Part shown: positions 41,342 through 50,508 of the stretch, in pieces
Numbering within the stretch: position 1 is the stretch's first letter
Layout of the letters: each line of letters begins with the position of its first letter
Assembly: GCA_036351115.1 (NCBI GenBank)
Contig: JAZBOL010000006.1
Span: 19,358 to 83,357 of the forward strand
Direction: 5' to 3'
Source of the DNA: Marinihelvus sp036351115
GTDB lineage: Bacteria > Pseudomonadota > Gammaproteobacteria > Xanthomonadales > SZUA-36
Length of the DNA stretch: 64,000 nucleotides
Notes under the pieces: generated by a model
Database searches by the model: none
What the model was told of the DNA's origin: nothing
Seen by the model: only the letters and a program-made list of their open reading frames with translations
Made by a program: the position numbers and the translations under genes

Positions 41342-42250
41342 TCAGTCGAAGCCCAGGAAATCGAAGATTTCGCGGTCCTTCATGGGGACTGCCTCCATCG
41401 GATCCGTTCCGTCCCAGAGCATCTGCGCGAGGCGCAGGTATTCCTGCTGCACGGCTTCCAGTTCCGGGCATGCCTCCATTTCGAAGAGGGTGGACTTTTT
41501 CAGCCGGCTGCGGCGGATGACGTCCAGGTCCGGAAAATGCGCAACGCGCTGCAGTCCGACCCGCTCGTTGAAGCCGTCGATCTGGTCCGTGGCTTTCGCC
41601 CGGTTGGCGATGACGCCGCCGAGGCGCACCTTGTAGTTCTTGGACTTGGCCTTGATGGCCGCCACGATGCGGTTCATGGCGAAGATCGAGTCGAAATCGT
41701 TGGCCGTCACGATCAGGGCCCGGTCCGCGTGCTGGAGCGGCGCGGCAAACCCGCCGCAGACGACGTCGCCGAGCACGTCGAAGATCACCACATCCGTGTC
41801 TTCGAGCAGGTGGTGCTGCTTGAGCAGTTTCACGGTCTGGCCGACCACGTAACCGCCGCAGCCCGTGCCCGCCGGAGGCCCGCCGGCTTCGACACACATG
41901 ACGCCGTTGTAGCCTTCGTAGACGAAATCGTCGGTGCGCAGCTCCTCGGCGTGGAACTCCACGTCCTCAAGGGCGTCGATGACCGTCGGCACCAGGCTCT
42001 TGGTCAGCGTGAAGGTCGAATCATGCTTCGGGTCGCAGCCGATCTGGAGCACGCGCTTGCCCAGCTTGGAGAAGGCGACGGACAGGTTCGCGGAGGTCGT
42101 GGACTTGCCGATGCCTCCTTTCCCGTAGACGGCGAATACCTTCGCCCCCTTGATCTGTTCGTCCATGGTGACCTGCACGCTGCCTTCGCCATCGGTCGGC
42201 GGTGTGACGGTGCGCAAGGGGATGGGGTTGGTGTCTGCGATCTGACTCAT
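41342..42250 (-). CDS. bchL: BchL, dark-operative protochlorophyllide reductase iron protein
   Basis: BchL is the NifH-like ATPase for protochlorophyllide reduction. The 302-residue protein has Walker A YGKGGIGKSTT (residues ~42-52), GCDPKHDSTFTL and the two cluster-Cys stretches PAGTGCGGYVVG and GDVVCGGFAAPL. It overlaps bchH by ATGA and precedes bchM. It is clearly distinct from BchX at 25219-26244, which has the FTLSNLSYMM signature. Confidence 0.97.
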   Translation of the reverse strand: MSQIADTNPIPLRTVTPPTDGEGSVQVTMDEQIKGAKVFAVYGKGGIGKSTTSANLSVAFSKLGKRVLQIGCDPKHDSTFTLTKSLVPTVIDALEDVEFHAEELRTDDFVYEGYNGVMCVEAGGPPAGTGCGGYVVGQTVKLLKQHHLLEDTDVVIFDVLGDVVCGGFAAPLQHADRALIVTANDFDSIFAMNRIVAAIKAKSKNYKVRLGGVIANRAKATDQIDGFNERVGLQRVAHFPDLDVIRRSRLKKSTLFEMEACPELEAVQQEYLRLAQMLWDGTDPMEAVPMKDREIFDFLGFD

Positions 42251-45200
42251 GCTGCTGCACTCTCCGTTATGCCTTCGAGGCGGTCTTCCAGTTCCTCTCC
42301 GGCACGTTCCAGTTGTTCGAGCGTTTCGTCATCCGGTTGCCAGAAATCGCGTTCGCTGGCTTCCAGGAGACGTTGGGCGACCCGGGCCGATGCGGCCGGG
42401 TTCAGCTCGGCGAGGCGCTTGCGCATGTTCTCGTCGAGCACGAATGTTTCGGTCAGGCGCTGGTACACCCAGGGGGCGACTTTCGTCGTGGTGGCGGACC
42501 AGCCCATGGTGTTGGCCACGTGCGTATCGAGTTGCTTGACGCCCTCGTAGCCGTGTTCGAGCAGGCCCTCGTACCAGCGGGGGTTGAGCAGGCGGGTGCG
42601 CGTTTCCAGCGCCACCTGGTCCTCGAGGGTGCGAATCGTGTTGCCGCCGCGGGTCTGGTCGCCGATATAGACCTCCACGGCTTCACCGCGGACCCGCTTC
42701 GCCGCCCGGCTGATGCCGCCGAGGGTATCGAAATAGTGATCGATGGTGGTCACGCCGAGCTCGGCGGATTCGAGGTTCTGGTACGCGTGGCTCACGTGGC
42801 CCAGGGAGTCCTGCAGCAACTCGGCCTCGCGCCGCGGGGCGCCGGAGCGGCCGTAGGCGAAGCACTTGCGCCGCGTGTACTGCTCGGCCAGCTCGTCACC
42901 GTCTTCCCAGGTGCCGGCGTCGACCAGCTGGTTGACGTTGGAGCCGTAGGCGCCGGAGGCATTGCTGAATACGCGCAGGGCCGCCGTTTCCAGGTCGCAG
43001 TCGTTGCGCGCCTGGTAGTCGAGGGCGTGGGCGCGGAGGAAATTCTGCTCCAGCGGTTCGTCCGCCGAGGCGGCGAGCCAGGCGGCTTCCGCGAGGAGCC
43101 GGGTCTGGTCCGGAAGCAGGTCCCGGAAAATGCCGCTCAGGGTGATGACCACGTCGATGCGCGGCCGGCCCAGTTCTTCCAGGGGCACGAGTTCCGCGCC
43201 GCAGAGGCGGCCGTAGCTGTCCACCCGCGGACGGGCGCCCATGAGGTGCAGGGCCTGGGCGATGGGCTGGCCCTCGTTCTTCAGGTTATCCGAGCCCCAG
43301 AGCACCACGGCGATGGATTTCGGCCAGTCGCCGGTTTCGTACCGGATGCGGGCCAGCAGGTCCTGCGCCTGGTCCTCGCCGGTCTTCATGGCGTAGGCGC
43401 TGGGAATGCGGAAGGGATCGAAGCCATGGAGGTTTCGGCCCGTGGGCAGGGTCTCCGGATTCCGGAGGATGTCGCCACCCGCCACGGGGCGTACGAAGCC
43501 CCCATCGAGGGCGCGCACGATGCCCGGCAGCTCGGCGTCCTGGCCGAGGGCGTGGTTGAAGGTCTCGAGGCGTTTGAGCAGCTTGCGCCGCTCCTCGTCA
43601 TCGTCCCCCGTCACGAGGCTGGCGGCCGAAGCGCCGGTCGCCAGGGCTTCCAGGCGCCGGGTGTCTTCCGCCAGCTGTTTGTCCTCGCTGGCCACGGCGG
43701 CGAGCCAGTCGACTCGCTGCTCCGTTTTGGGCGGTTCGCCCACCACGTGGAGCCCCTCGGGGATCAGCGTTTCGCGCAATTCGTCGAGGCGCCGGCGCAG
43801 GTCGGCGATTTCCGCGTCCGCTTCCCGGAGCCAGGCCGGCTCCGCGTCCACGAGTTCGAGCGCCGCCGCCTGGGTCTGGATGAGGGCGACGAGTTCGTCA
43901 CGCTCGATCTCCGCTTTCGGATCCAGGCTGCGCCAGCGGTCGATGGAGCCCTGCAGGTCCGCCAGGTCGTTGTAGAGGCCGGCCTGGGTCATGGGCGGGG
44001 TCAGGTAGCTGACCAGGGTGGCGCCGGAACGGCGCTTGGCCACCGTCCCCTCGGAGGGGTTGTTGGCGGCGTAGAGGTAAAAGTTCGGCAGATCGCCGAT
44101 AAGCCGGTCCGGCCAGCAGTCGGCGCTCATGCCGCTCTGTTTGCCGGGCATGAATTCCAGGGCGCCGTGGGTGCCGAAGTGCAGCACCGCGTCGGCCCTG
44201 AAGCCCTTGCGCAGGTACTGGTAGAAGGCGGCGAACGCGTGGGTGGGCGCCAGGCCACGGTCGAACAGCAACCGCATGGGGTCGCCCTCGTAGCCGAAGG
44301 CGGGCTGAATGCCGATCATCACGTTACCGAATTCCGCGCCGAGCACGTGGATGCCGCGGCCGTTGGACTGGTGCTTGCCCGGCGCCGGTCCCCAGGCCTT
44401 CTCGATGTCCTCGAGCCAGGGCAGGGTCCGGACGTGGTGATCGACATCGACCGTGTGACAGACGTTGGCGTCAGTACCGTACTGCGCTGCGTTGCCGTCG
44501 AGAAGCTGCGTCCGCAGGGCGTCGGCGTTCTCAGGAAGGTCAACCGTGTAGCCTTCGGCGGCGAGCCGCTCGAGCGTGTTGTAGACGGAGCGGAAGACGG
44601 CCAGGTAGGCGGCGGTGCCCACGGCGCCCGAATTTGGTGGGAAATTGAACAGCACGATGGCGATCTTGCGCCGGGCGCGCTCCGTGTTACGCAGCTGCAC
44701 CTTGCGGGCGACGCGGGCTGCCAGCCGTTCCGCGCGCTCCGAGTGCGGATGCATGTCCCGGGCCCGGTCCGGCTCCGCCGCGCGGGACCGGCCACCGAAG
44801 ATCGTCGGTGATGCCGCGCCGTCCAGCTCGGGAATGGCGACCATGATGGTGGTCTCCACCGGGAGCAGGCCCTGCTCCGAATCCTGCCAGTCTTCCAGCG
44901 TCTGGAATTCCGTGGCGTGGGCCGCCGTGTAGGGCACGTCCAGTTCGGCGAGCAGCTCTTCCGCGGCCCGGGCATCGTTATAGGCGGGCCCGCCGACCAG
45001 GGAGAAACCGGTCAGGGACACCAGGCCGTCGATGCACGGGCTGCCGTCGAAATTGTGAAAGTACTTCTTCACCGCGGGCCGGGCGTCGAGTCCGCCGGCG
45101 AAGGCGGGGATCACGTGCAGGCCGCGCTCTTCCAGGGCCTGGATGACCGAGTCGTAGTGCCGCGTATTGCCGGACAGCACGTAAGAGCGCATGAGCAGAA

Positions 45201-45930
45201 GCCCCACCGTGCCCACGGCGTCCTTCGGCGCCTTCGGCAGCTTGGCGATGTCTTCGACGATGCCCTGTTTGCTGCGCGGGTGGTAGAGGCCGACCTCCGG
45301 GTACTCGGCGGGTGATTCGGTGGTCATTGCCTCGCGCAGGGCTTCCCGGGGACCGGAGGCGTATTCGGAAACGACCAGGGCCACGAGGTTTCGGATGTTG
45401 TCCTCGGAACCGGCGAGCCAGTACTGCATGGCGAGGAAGTACACCCGCAGGTCCTGGGCCTTGCCGGGAATGAAGCGAAGAATGCGCGGCAGGCGCTTGA
45501 GCATGCGAAGCTGTTTCTCACCGTCGCTGGCGGACGCGTTGCCTTTCTTGCCCTTACCGCCCCGCAGCTTCTTCAGCAGGGCCAGGGGGCCTTTCTGCGG
45601 TGCGCTCATGTCCAGGCCGCCGATCTTGGTCAGGCGGATCACTTCGGCCGCGGAGATGAAGCAGAGCATCGCGTCGACCTCGTCGCGGCGCGCTTCCAGG
45701 TGGGGCAGGACCGCCTGGATATGCTCTTCCACGAACAGCATGCAGGCGATCACGATGTCCGCTTTGCCGATGGCGTCCTGGCAGGCCGCGAGCGCATCCG
45801 GATTGGCGGACCATTCGCCGGCGCAGTGGAGGCTGCATTCCAGGCCCGGGGCAACTCGCCTCAGGCGGGAAAAGGCCCGTTCGGCAGCGCTGGACAGGTG
45901 ACCGTCCAGGGTGATCAGGGCGACGTGCAT
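42247..45930 (-). CDS. bchH: BchH, Mg-protoporphyrin IX chelatase subunit H
   Basis: BchH binds protoporphyrin IX and is the catalytic subunit of Mg-chelatase. With the start at 45930 (MHVALITLDGHLSSAAERAF) it has about 1227 residues, within the family range. It has the CobN-like segments YIGDQTRGGNTIRTLEDQ, VLHFGTHGALEFMPGKQSGM and FNFPPNSGAVGTAAY. A Lys/Gly-rich loop (LRGGKGKKGN) lies near residue 130. An earlier ATG at 45981 in the same frame overlaps bchB and lacks a ribosome site; a longer frame to 46218 is a shadow. It overlaps bchL. Confidence 0.96.
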   Translation of the reverse strand: MHVALITLDGHLSSAAERAFSRLRRVAPGLECSLHCAGEWSANPDALAACQDAIGKADIVIACMLFVEEHIQAVLPHLEARRDEVDAMLCFISAAEVIRLTKIGGLDMSAPQKGPLALLKKLRGGKGKKGNASASDGEKQLRMLKRLPRILRFIPGKAQDLRVYFLAMQYWLAGSEDNIRNLVALVVSEYASGPREALREAMTTESPAEYPEVGLYHPRSKQGIVEDIAKLPKAPKDAVGTVGLLLMRSYVLSGNTRHYDSVIQALEERGLHVIPAFAGGLDARPAVKKYFHNFDGSPCIDGLVSLTGFSLVGGPAYNDARAAEELLAELDVPYTAAHATEFQTLEDWQDSEQGLLPVETTIMVAIPELDGAASPTIFGGRSRAAEPDRARDMHPHSERAERLAARVARKVQLRNTERARRKIAIVLFNFPPNSGAVGTAAYLAVFRSVYNTLERLAAEGYTVDLPENADALRTQLLDGNAAQYGTDANVCHTVDVDHHVRTLPWLEDIEKAWGPAPGKHQSNGRGIHVLGAEFGNVMIGIQPAFGYEGDPMRLLFDRGLAPTHAFAAFYQYLRKGFRADAVLHFGTHGALEFMPGKQSGMSADCWPDRLIGDLPNFYLYAANNPSEGTVAKRRSGATLVSYLTPPMTQAGLYNDLADLQGSIDRWRSLDPKAEIERDELVALIQTQAAALELVDAEPAWLREADAEIADLRRRLDELRETLIPEGLHVVGEPPKTEQRVDWLAAVASEDKQLAEDTRRLEALATGASAASLVTGDDDEERRKLLKRLETFNHALGQDAELPGIVRALDGGFVRPVAGGDILRNPETLPTGRNLHGFDPFRIPSAYAMKTGEDQAQDLLARIRYETGDWPKSIAVVLWGSDNLKNEGQPIAQALHLMGARPRVDSYGRLCGAELVPLEELGRPRIDVVITLSGIFRDLLPDQTRLLAEAAWLAASADEPLEQNFLRAHALDYQARNDCDLETAALRVFSNASGAYGSNVNQLVDAGTWEDGDELAEQYTRRKCFAYGRSGAPRREAELLQDSLGHVSHAYQNLESAELGVTTIDHYFDTLGGISRAAKRVRGEAVEVYIGDQTRGGNTIRTLEDQVALETRTRLLNPRWYEGLLEHGYEGVKQLDTHVANTMGWSATTTKVAPWVYQRLTETFVLDENMRKRLAELNPAASARVAQRLLEASERDFWQPDDETLEQLERAGEELEDRLEGITESAAA

Positions 45931-45955
45931 GGGCGCTTCCGCCACGCGACCGCCC

Positions 45956-47512
45956 TCAGCTTGAGAAGTGTGACTTGGCATCGTAAAGCGTGTCCACGGT
46001 GATCTGTTGGATTCCGCGCTCCTGCGCGAAGTGTTCTGTATTGCGACGGGCCTTGCCCCGCACGAAAAAGGGGATCTTGCCCAGGGCCTGTTCCGCCTCG
46101 CTGGTCCAGCTCGGCGCACCGGCTTCGACCGGCGTCGGTTCCTGTTTCGGCTCCGGGGCTGCCGGGGCCGGGGGGGTGCCGCCACTGCGGCCCAGGTGTG
46201 ACGGCGCGACGCCGTCATGAAATTCGAAATCTTCCCGGAACATGCCCAGCAGGTGCTCTTCGAGGCCCATCATGAGCGGGTGTACCCAGGTGTCGAAAAG
46301 CACGTTCGCGCCCTCGAAGCCCATCTGCGGAGAGTGGGCCGCGGGAAAATCCTGAACGTGCATGGGCGCGGAAATCACGGCGCAGGGCACACCGATGCGC
46401 TTGGCGATGTGGCGCTCCATCTGCGTGCCAAGAATCAGTTCGGGGTGCAGCTCCTGGGCCCGGGCTTCCACCTCGAGGTAGTCGTCCGTGATCAGCGCTT
46501 CGATGCCCAGCTCCCGAGCGGCAGCCCGGACTTCCCGGGCGTATTCGCGGCTGTAGGTGCCCAGACCCACCACCTCGAACCCCAGTTCCTCGCGGGCTAC
46601 GCGGGCAGCGCTGAGCGCGTGCGTGGCATCGGCAAAGATGAACACGCGCTTACCCGTGAGGTAGGTCGAGTCGATGGACCGCGAGTACCACGGCATGCGG
46701 CTGAGTTCGCGGTTCAACAGGGTTTCAGGATCCGTACCGGCCAATTCGCAGACTTCGCGAACGAAATCCTTGGTAGCGCCCACACCGATCGGCACGGTGC
46801 GGGTATACGGTTGGCCAAAGTGGCGTTTCAGCCAGGCGGCGGCGGTTTCGGCGATCTCCGGGTACAGCACGACGTTGAAGTCGGCGTCCCCGAGCCGCGC
46901 CAGGTCCGAGGGCGTAGCCCCCATCGGCGCGACCACGTTGATCTCGATACCGAGCCGTTCCAGCAGTTCACGCACTTCCTTGACGTCGTCGCGGTGGCGG
47001 AAACCGAGGGCGGTGGGCCCGAGCAGGTTACAGCGGGGCGGGTCACCGGCCGCGCGTTCACGGCCGGTGGTCTCCTGCGCCAGGCGGCGCACGAGATGGT
47101 AAAAGGTTTCGGAGGCGCCCCAGTTTTCCTTGCGCTGGTAGGCGGGCAGCTCGAGGGGCACTACGGGCACCGGCAGCGCCAGCGCATCCGTGAGGCCGCC
47201 CGGATCGTCCTGGATCAGTTCCGCCGTGCAGGACGCGCCGACGATCATGGCCTCGGGCTGGAAGCGCTCATAGGCGTCGCTGGCGGCTTGCTGGAACAGT
47301 TCCGCCGTATCGGCGCCGAGATCCCGGGCCTGGAACGTGGTGTAGGTGACCGGCGGCCGGTAAGGCAGGCGCTCGATCATGGTAAACAGCAGGTCTGCGT
47401 AGGTGTCCCCCTGGGGCGCATGGAGCACGTAGTGCACGCCTTTCATGGCCGTGGCCACGCGCATGGCCCCGATGTGGGGCGGTCCTTCATAGGTCCAGAC
47501 AGTCAGGTGCAT
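45956..47512 (-). CDS. bchB: BchB, dark-operative protochlorophyllide reductase subunit B
   Basis: BchB with BchN forms the nitrogenase-like catalytic component. The 518-residue protein starts MHLTVWTYEGPPHIGAMRVA and includes VGASCTAELIQDDPG and the C-terminal segment PSWTSEAEQALGKIPFFVRG followed by DTLYDAKSHF, typical of BchB. A Pro/Ala linker (PPAPAAPEPKQEPTPVE) connects a C-terminal domain. One base separates the bchN stop from its ATG. Confidence 0.97.
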   Translation of the reverse strand: MHLTVWTYEGPPHIGAMRVATAMKGVHYVLHAPQGDTYADLLFTMIERLPYRPPVTYTTFQARDLGADTAELFQQAASDAYERFQPEAMIVGASCTAELIQDDPGGLTDALALPVPVVPLELPAYQRKENWGASETFYHLVRRLAQETTGRERAAGDPPRCNLLGPTALGFRHRDDVKEVRELLERLGIEINVVAPMGATPSDLARLGDADFNVVLYPEIAETAAAWLKRHFGQPYTRTVPIGVGATKDFVREVCELAGTDPETLLNRELSRMPWYSRSIDSTYLTGKRVFIFADATHALSAARVAREELGFEVVGLGTYSREYAREVRAAARELGIEALITDDYLEVEARAQELHPELILGTQMERHIAKRIGVPCAVISAPMHVQDFPAAHSPQMGFEGANVLFDTWVHPLMMGLEEHLLGMFREDFEFHDGVAPSHLGRSGGTPPAPAAPEPKQEPTPVEAGAPSWTSEAEQALGKIPFFVRGKARRNTEHFAQERGIQQITVDTLYDAKSHFSS

Positions 47513-47513
47513 G

Positions 47514-48785
47514 TCAAACCTTCAGCCGTTCGCGGCGGGCGATGGGCCGGGCGAACAGTCCGGCGCAGTCGCCGGCCTGTTCGAAGCCCTGGATCGGGGT
47601 GAAGAGCAGTTCGATGGACCACTTGGTGGTGATGCCTTCCGCCTCGAGCGGGTTGGCGAGGCCCAGGCCACAGACCACCATGTCCGGGTTCTCCGCCAGG
47701 CAACGGTCCAGTTGCTTTTCCACGTCCTGGCCTTCGGACAGCTGCACGGACTCGGGCAGCCAGGCCAGTTCCTCGGCCAGGTGCTCGCGGTGCAGGTAGG
47801 GCGTGCCCACTTCCAGCGGTTCCATGCCCAGCTCCCGGTGCAGCATGCGCGCCAGGGGCACTTCCAGCTGGCTGTCCGGGAAGAAAAAGATACGTTTTCC
47901 CTCCAGGCGCTCGCGGTGGGCGGCGAGGGCGCGCCGGGCACGCTCCCGCGGCGCGGCGGTAACACTGTCGAAGCGTTCCTGGGGCACGGACCAGGCGTCC
48001 GCGATGGCGCGGAACCAGGCGGTGGAACCTTCCTCCCCCAGGGGGAAGGGTGCGGCGATGCGCCGGGCACCCCGTTTTTCCAGCGCCATGGCCGTTTCGC
48101 CGAGGAACGGCTGGGCGAGCACGTAGCGTGTCCCCGGCCCCACGGGCGGCATGGTGGCGGCGGTGCGGGCGGGCAGAAAGTCCACCGGCCCGACGCCAAG
48201 CCCGTCGAACAGGGCCCGGAACTGGTCTTCCACGATGTCGGCCAGCGCGCCGACGACCATGAGGCGCTCCGGTTCTTCATTCGCCAGGGCGGGCAGCTGG
48301 GGCGCGAGGGCCGCCAGGCAGGCGTCTTCGCCCTGGGTGAAGGTGGTTTCGATGCCGCTGCCGGAATAGTTGAGTACGTGCACGTCCGGCAGGTATTGCT
48401 GGGACAGGCGTTCCGCGGCCCGTTCCAGGTCGAGTTTGATGACCTCGGACGGGCAGGAGCCGACCAGGAACAGGAGCTTGATGTCGCGCCGGCGCTCCAG
48501 CAGCCGCGCGACCTCCCGGTCCAGTTCTTCGTTGACGTCGGCGAGGCCGGCGAGGTCCCGTTCGTCGATGATGGCCGTTCCGAAGCGCGGCTCGGCAAAG
48601 ATCATGACCCCTGCAGCGGACTGCACGAGGTGGGCGCAGGTCCGGGAGCCGACCACCAGGAAAAAGGCGTCCTGGATCTTGCGGTGCAGCCAGACGATGC
48701 CGGTGAGCCCGCAGAACACTTCCCGCTGGCCGCGTTCGCGGATGACCGGGCGGTCGACGGGCCCGTTGAGGGTCACGGCGCTCAC
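47514..48785 (-). CDS. bchN: BchN, dark-operative protochlorophyllide reductase subunit N
   Basis: The 423-residue protein carries the BchN cluster Cys residues in VFCGLTGIVWLHRKIQDAFF, VVGSRTCAHLVQSAAG and VGSCPSEVIKLDL, three of the four ligands of the [4Fe-4S] cluster. It forms a heterotetramer with BchB that reduces ring D of protochlorophyllide without light. It overlaps bchF (ATGA) and abuts bchB. Confidence 0.97.
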   Translation of the reverse strand: MSAVTLNGPVDRPVIRERGQREVFCGLTGIVWLHRKIQDAFFLVVGSRTCAHLVQSAAGVMIFAEPRFGTAIIDERDLAGLADVNEELDREVARLLERRRDIKLLFLVGSCPSEVIKLDLERAAERLSQQYLPDVHVLNYSGSGIETTFTQGEDACLAALAPQLPALANEEPERLMVVGALADIVEDQFRALFDGLGVGPVDFLPARTAATMPPVGPGTRYVLAQPFLGETAMALEKRGARRIAAPFPLGEEGSTAWFRAIADAWSVPQERFDSVTAAPRERARRALAAHRERLEGKRIFFFPDSQLEVPLARMLHRELGMEPLEVGTPYLHREHLAEELAWLPESVQLSEGQDVEKQLDRCLAENPDMVVCGLGLANPLEAEGITTKWSIELLFTPIQGFEQAGDCAGLFARPIARRERLKV

Positions 48786-49321
48786 GAGGCGGCCCCCAGG
48801 GCGGCGGATTCGGTTGCCGGTGCGCGCCGCGCCTGGCGGAATTTGATCAGGAACTGGGCGGCGTTGATGACGTAGGCCGCGTAGGCTGCGAGCGCCAGCA
48901 CCATCTGCTGGTGCACCGTCCCCCAGCCGAACACGACACAGAGCACATAGGCCGTGTGGAGCGCCATGACGGCCATGCTCACGACATCCTCCCAGAAAAA
49001 CGCGGGGGCGAAGAGGTACCGCCCATAGACGTCGTGCTCCCAGATCGCCCCGGTCACCATGATGGCGTAGAGCACCGCGGTCTTGACGACCACGGAAACG
49101 GTCGCCGCCGTGGCGCCATCGCCGGTCATGAGGGTTCTGATCACCAGCGCGAGGCTGACGAGGAAGACCAGGAACTGGAGCGGGGCGAGGATGCCCTGGA
49201 CAAGAGTCCAGCGCGATGCGTCGCGACGCTTGCGCTCCTCCTCCGTATAAAGGGGGGTGGTTTTTTGGTGTCTCCCGGGGCTTTGCCGGGGAGCGTGCCG
49301 ATGGACGCTGGATGAGTTCAA
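48782..49321 (-). CDS. bchF: BchF, 3-vinyl bacteriochlorophyllide hydratase
   Basis: BchF hydrates the C3 vinyl group. The conserved core starts PLYTEEERKRRDASRWTLVQ, followed by four membrane helices and GAIWEHDVYGRYLFAPAFFWEDVVS. The start is uncertain: no ATG or ribosome site precedes the core. The frame is open to a TTG at 49381, but that lies upstream of the inferred transcription start (~49353), so I give the TTG at 49321. It is the first gene of the 16-gene super-operon and overlaps bchN by ATGA. Confidence 0.9.
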   Translation of the reverse strand: MNSSSVHRHAPRQSPGRHQKTTPLYTEEERKRRDASRWTLVQGILAPLQFLVFLVSLALVIRTLMTGDGATAATVSVVVKTAVLYAIMVTGAIWEHDVYGRYLFAPAFFWEDVVSMAVMALHTAYVLCVVFGWGTVHQQMVLALAAYAAYVINAAQFLIKFRQARRAPATESAALGAAS

Positions 49322-49359
49322 TGGATTTAGAGATTCAGTTTGCCGATGCCGTGCTACTG

Positions 49360-49400
49360 AATCTAATGGGGTTCGAGGCAAGTGTCAACTAAAGTTGTCG
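49360..49400 (-). promoter_or_regulatory. bchF promoter with PpsR-type box
   Basis: On the minus strand CGACAACTTTAGTTGACA (49400-49383) matches the local PpsR motif at one arm and contains a consensus TTGACA -35. After 17 bases comes a TAGATT -10 (49365-49360), so transcription should start near 49353. The plus strand of the same region has another TTGACA (49411-49416) that may serve aerR. No second box at the 8-bp gap is seen here. Confidence 0.65.
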
Positions 49401-49564
49401 TTAATAAAACTTGACAGAGGCTTTCCGGGGGGAGTAGCGTAGTCCCTGGACCGGTCGCTGGTACCGCTCGAAACCGTTGAATTGCGTCAACGAACCTTCA
49501 GTTCAGCGTGAAGATTGTGTGAAGCGATGTATAGTTGAATCATCCTGTGCAGGAACTTCAACGA

Positions 49565-50437
49565 ATGACTACATCCAAGTCCCATGAACCTTCCCTCGAG
49601 GCCCTGGCCCAGCTCATCGGAAACCCGGGGGCTTCGACAGACCCATCCACAGCGGAGGCCTGGAACGAACCCGGGCTGGCCCGCTCGATCGAAGGAGAGA
49701 TCATCCCTCGACTCATGATGCTCTTCGACCACCAAATTTCGCATGCGGCGCCCGAGGCGTCTCCGGTCCAGGCGCCATCCCTGGCGGAAGAGCTGGGCGC
49801 TTTTGTCAATCTCGTGCTCGAGAACGACGCGGACGTGGTTTGCGATTACATCGAACAGTTGCGCGACCGCGGTGAATCCCTGCCGGCGATCTACCTGAAC
49901 CTGCTGGCCCCAGCGGCCCGCCGGCTCGGTGAGTTGTGGGAGGCGGACGAGTGCAGCTTTGCCACGGTGACGCTGGGAATTTCCCGCATGCACCAGGTGC
50001 TGCTGCGCTTCAGTGCATTTTTCTGTGCCAATTGCACGGAAACACCGGAGCACGCGAAGAGTGTGCTGATCATTCCCGTTCCCGGGGAGCAGCACACCTT
50101 CGGGTTGATGATGCTCGTGGAGTTTTTCCGCCGGGAAGGCTGGCGCGTCTGGAGCGGCTCTCCAAGGAATGACGAGGAGCTCATGGGCTTGCTGGAAGCC
50201 GATCACTTCGACGTGGTCGGTTGCTCCGTGGGTGCCGAGAGAAACCTCCGGGTCGTTCCTGACTTACTGAACACGATACGTGAGCGGTCAAAGAACAAGA
50301 GCATCAAGATCATCGTGGGTGGACGTCTATTCAGTGAGCAACCCGAACTTGCCAAGAAGGTCGGCGCAGATGCGACGGCCCAGGACGGAGTGGACGCAGT
50401 TCGCCAGGCCAAACGGCTGGTGGAGTCGGACCAATGA
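49565..50437 (+). CDS. aerR: AerR/PpaA, cobalamin-binding antirepressor of photosynthesis genes
   Basis: AerR (PpaA) binds B12 or a related cofactor and modulates PpsR/CrtJ. The 290-residue protein has a helical cap domain (GELWEADECSFATVTLGISR, residues ~121-140) and a B12-binding Rossmann domain starting VLIIPVPGEQHTFGLMMLVE with His177, the expected cobalt ligand. It ends DGVDAVRQAKRLV. I chose the ATG at 49565, with AGGAA upstream, over a TTG at 49535. It is directly upstream of ppsR, the usual pairing. Confidence 0.93.
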   Translation: MTTSKSHEPSLEALAQLIGNPGASTDPSTAEAWNEPGLARSIEGEIIPRLMMLFDHQISHAAPEASPVQAPSLAEELGAFVNLVLENDADVVCDYIEQLRDRGESLPAIYLNLLAPAARRLGELWEADECSFATVTLGISRMHQVLLRFSAFFCANCTETPEHAKSVLIIPVPGEQHTFGLMMLVEFFRREGWRVWSGSPRNDEELMGLLEADHFDVVGCSVGAERNLRVVPDLLNTIRERSKNKSIKIIVGGRLFSEQPELAKKVGADATAQDGVDAVRQAKRLVESDQ

Positions 50438-50508
50438 TGCCTCTTGGCCCGCCCTGATTCCTCTTTGCGGGCCGCCAGCGGCATTTCCCGCCGTCGTCGG
50501 GGGGTATT

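Noticed and set aside
42313..44811. A long plus-strand frame over bchH
   Set aside because: It is antisense to bchH, which has full family conservation.
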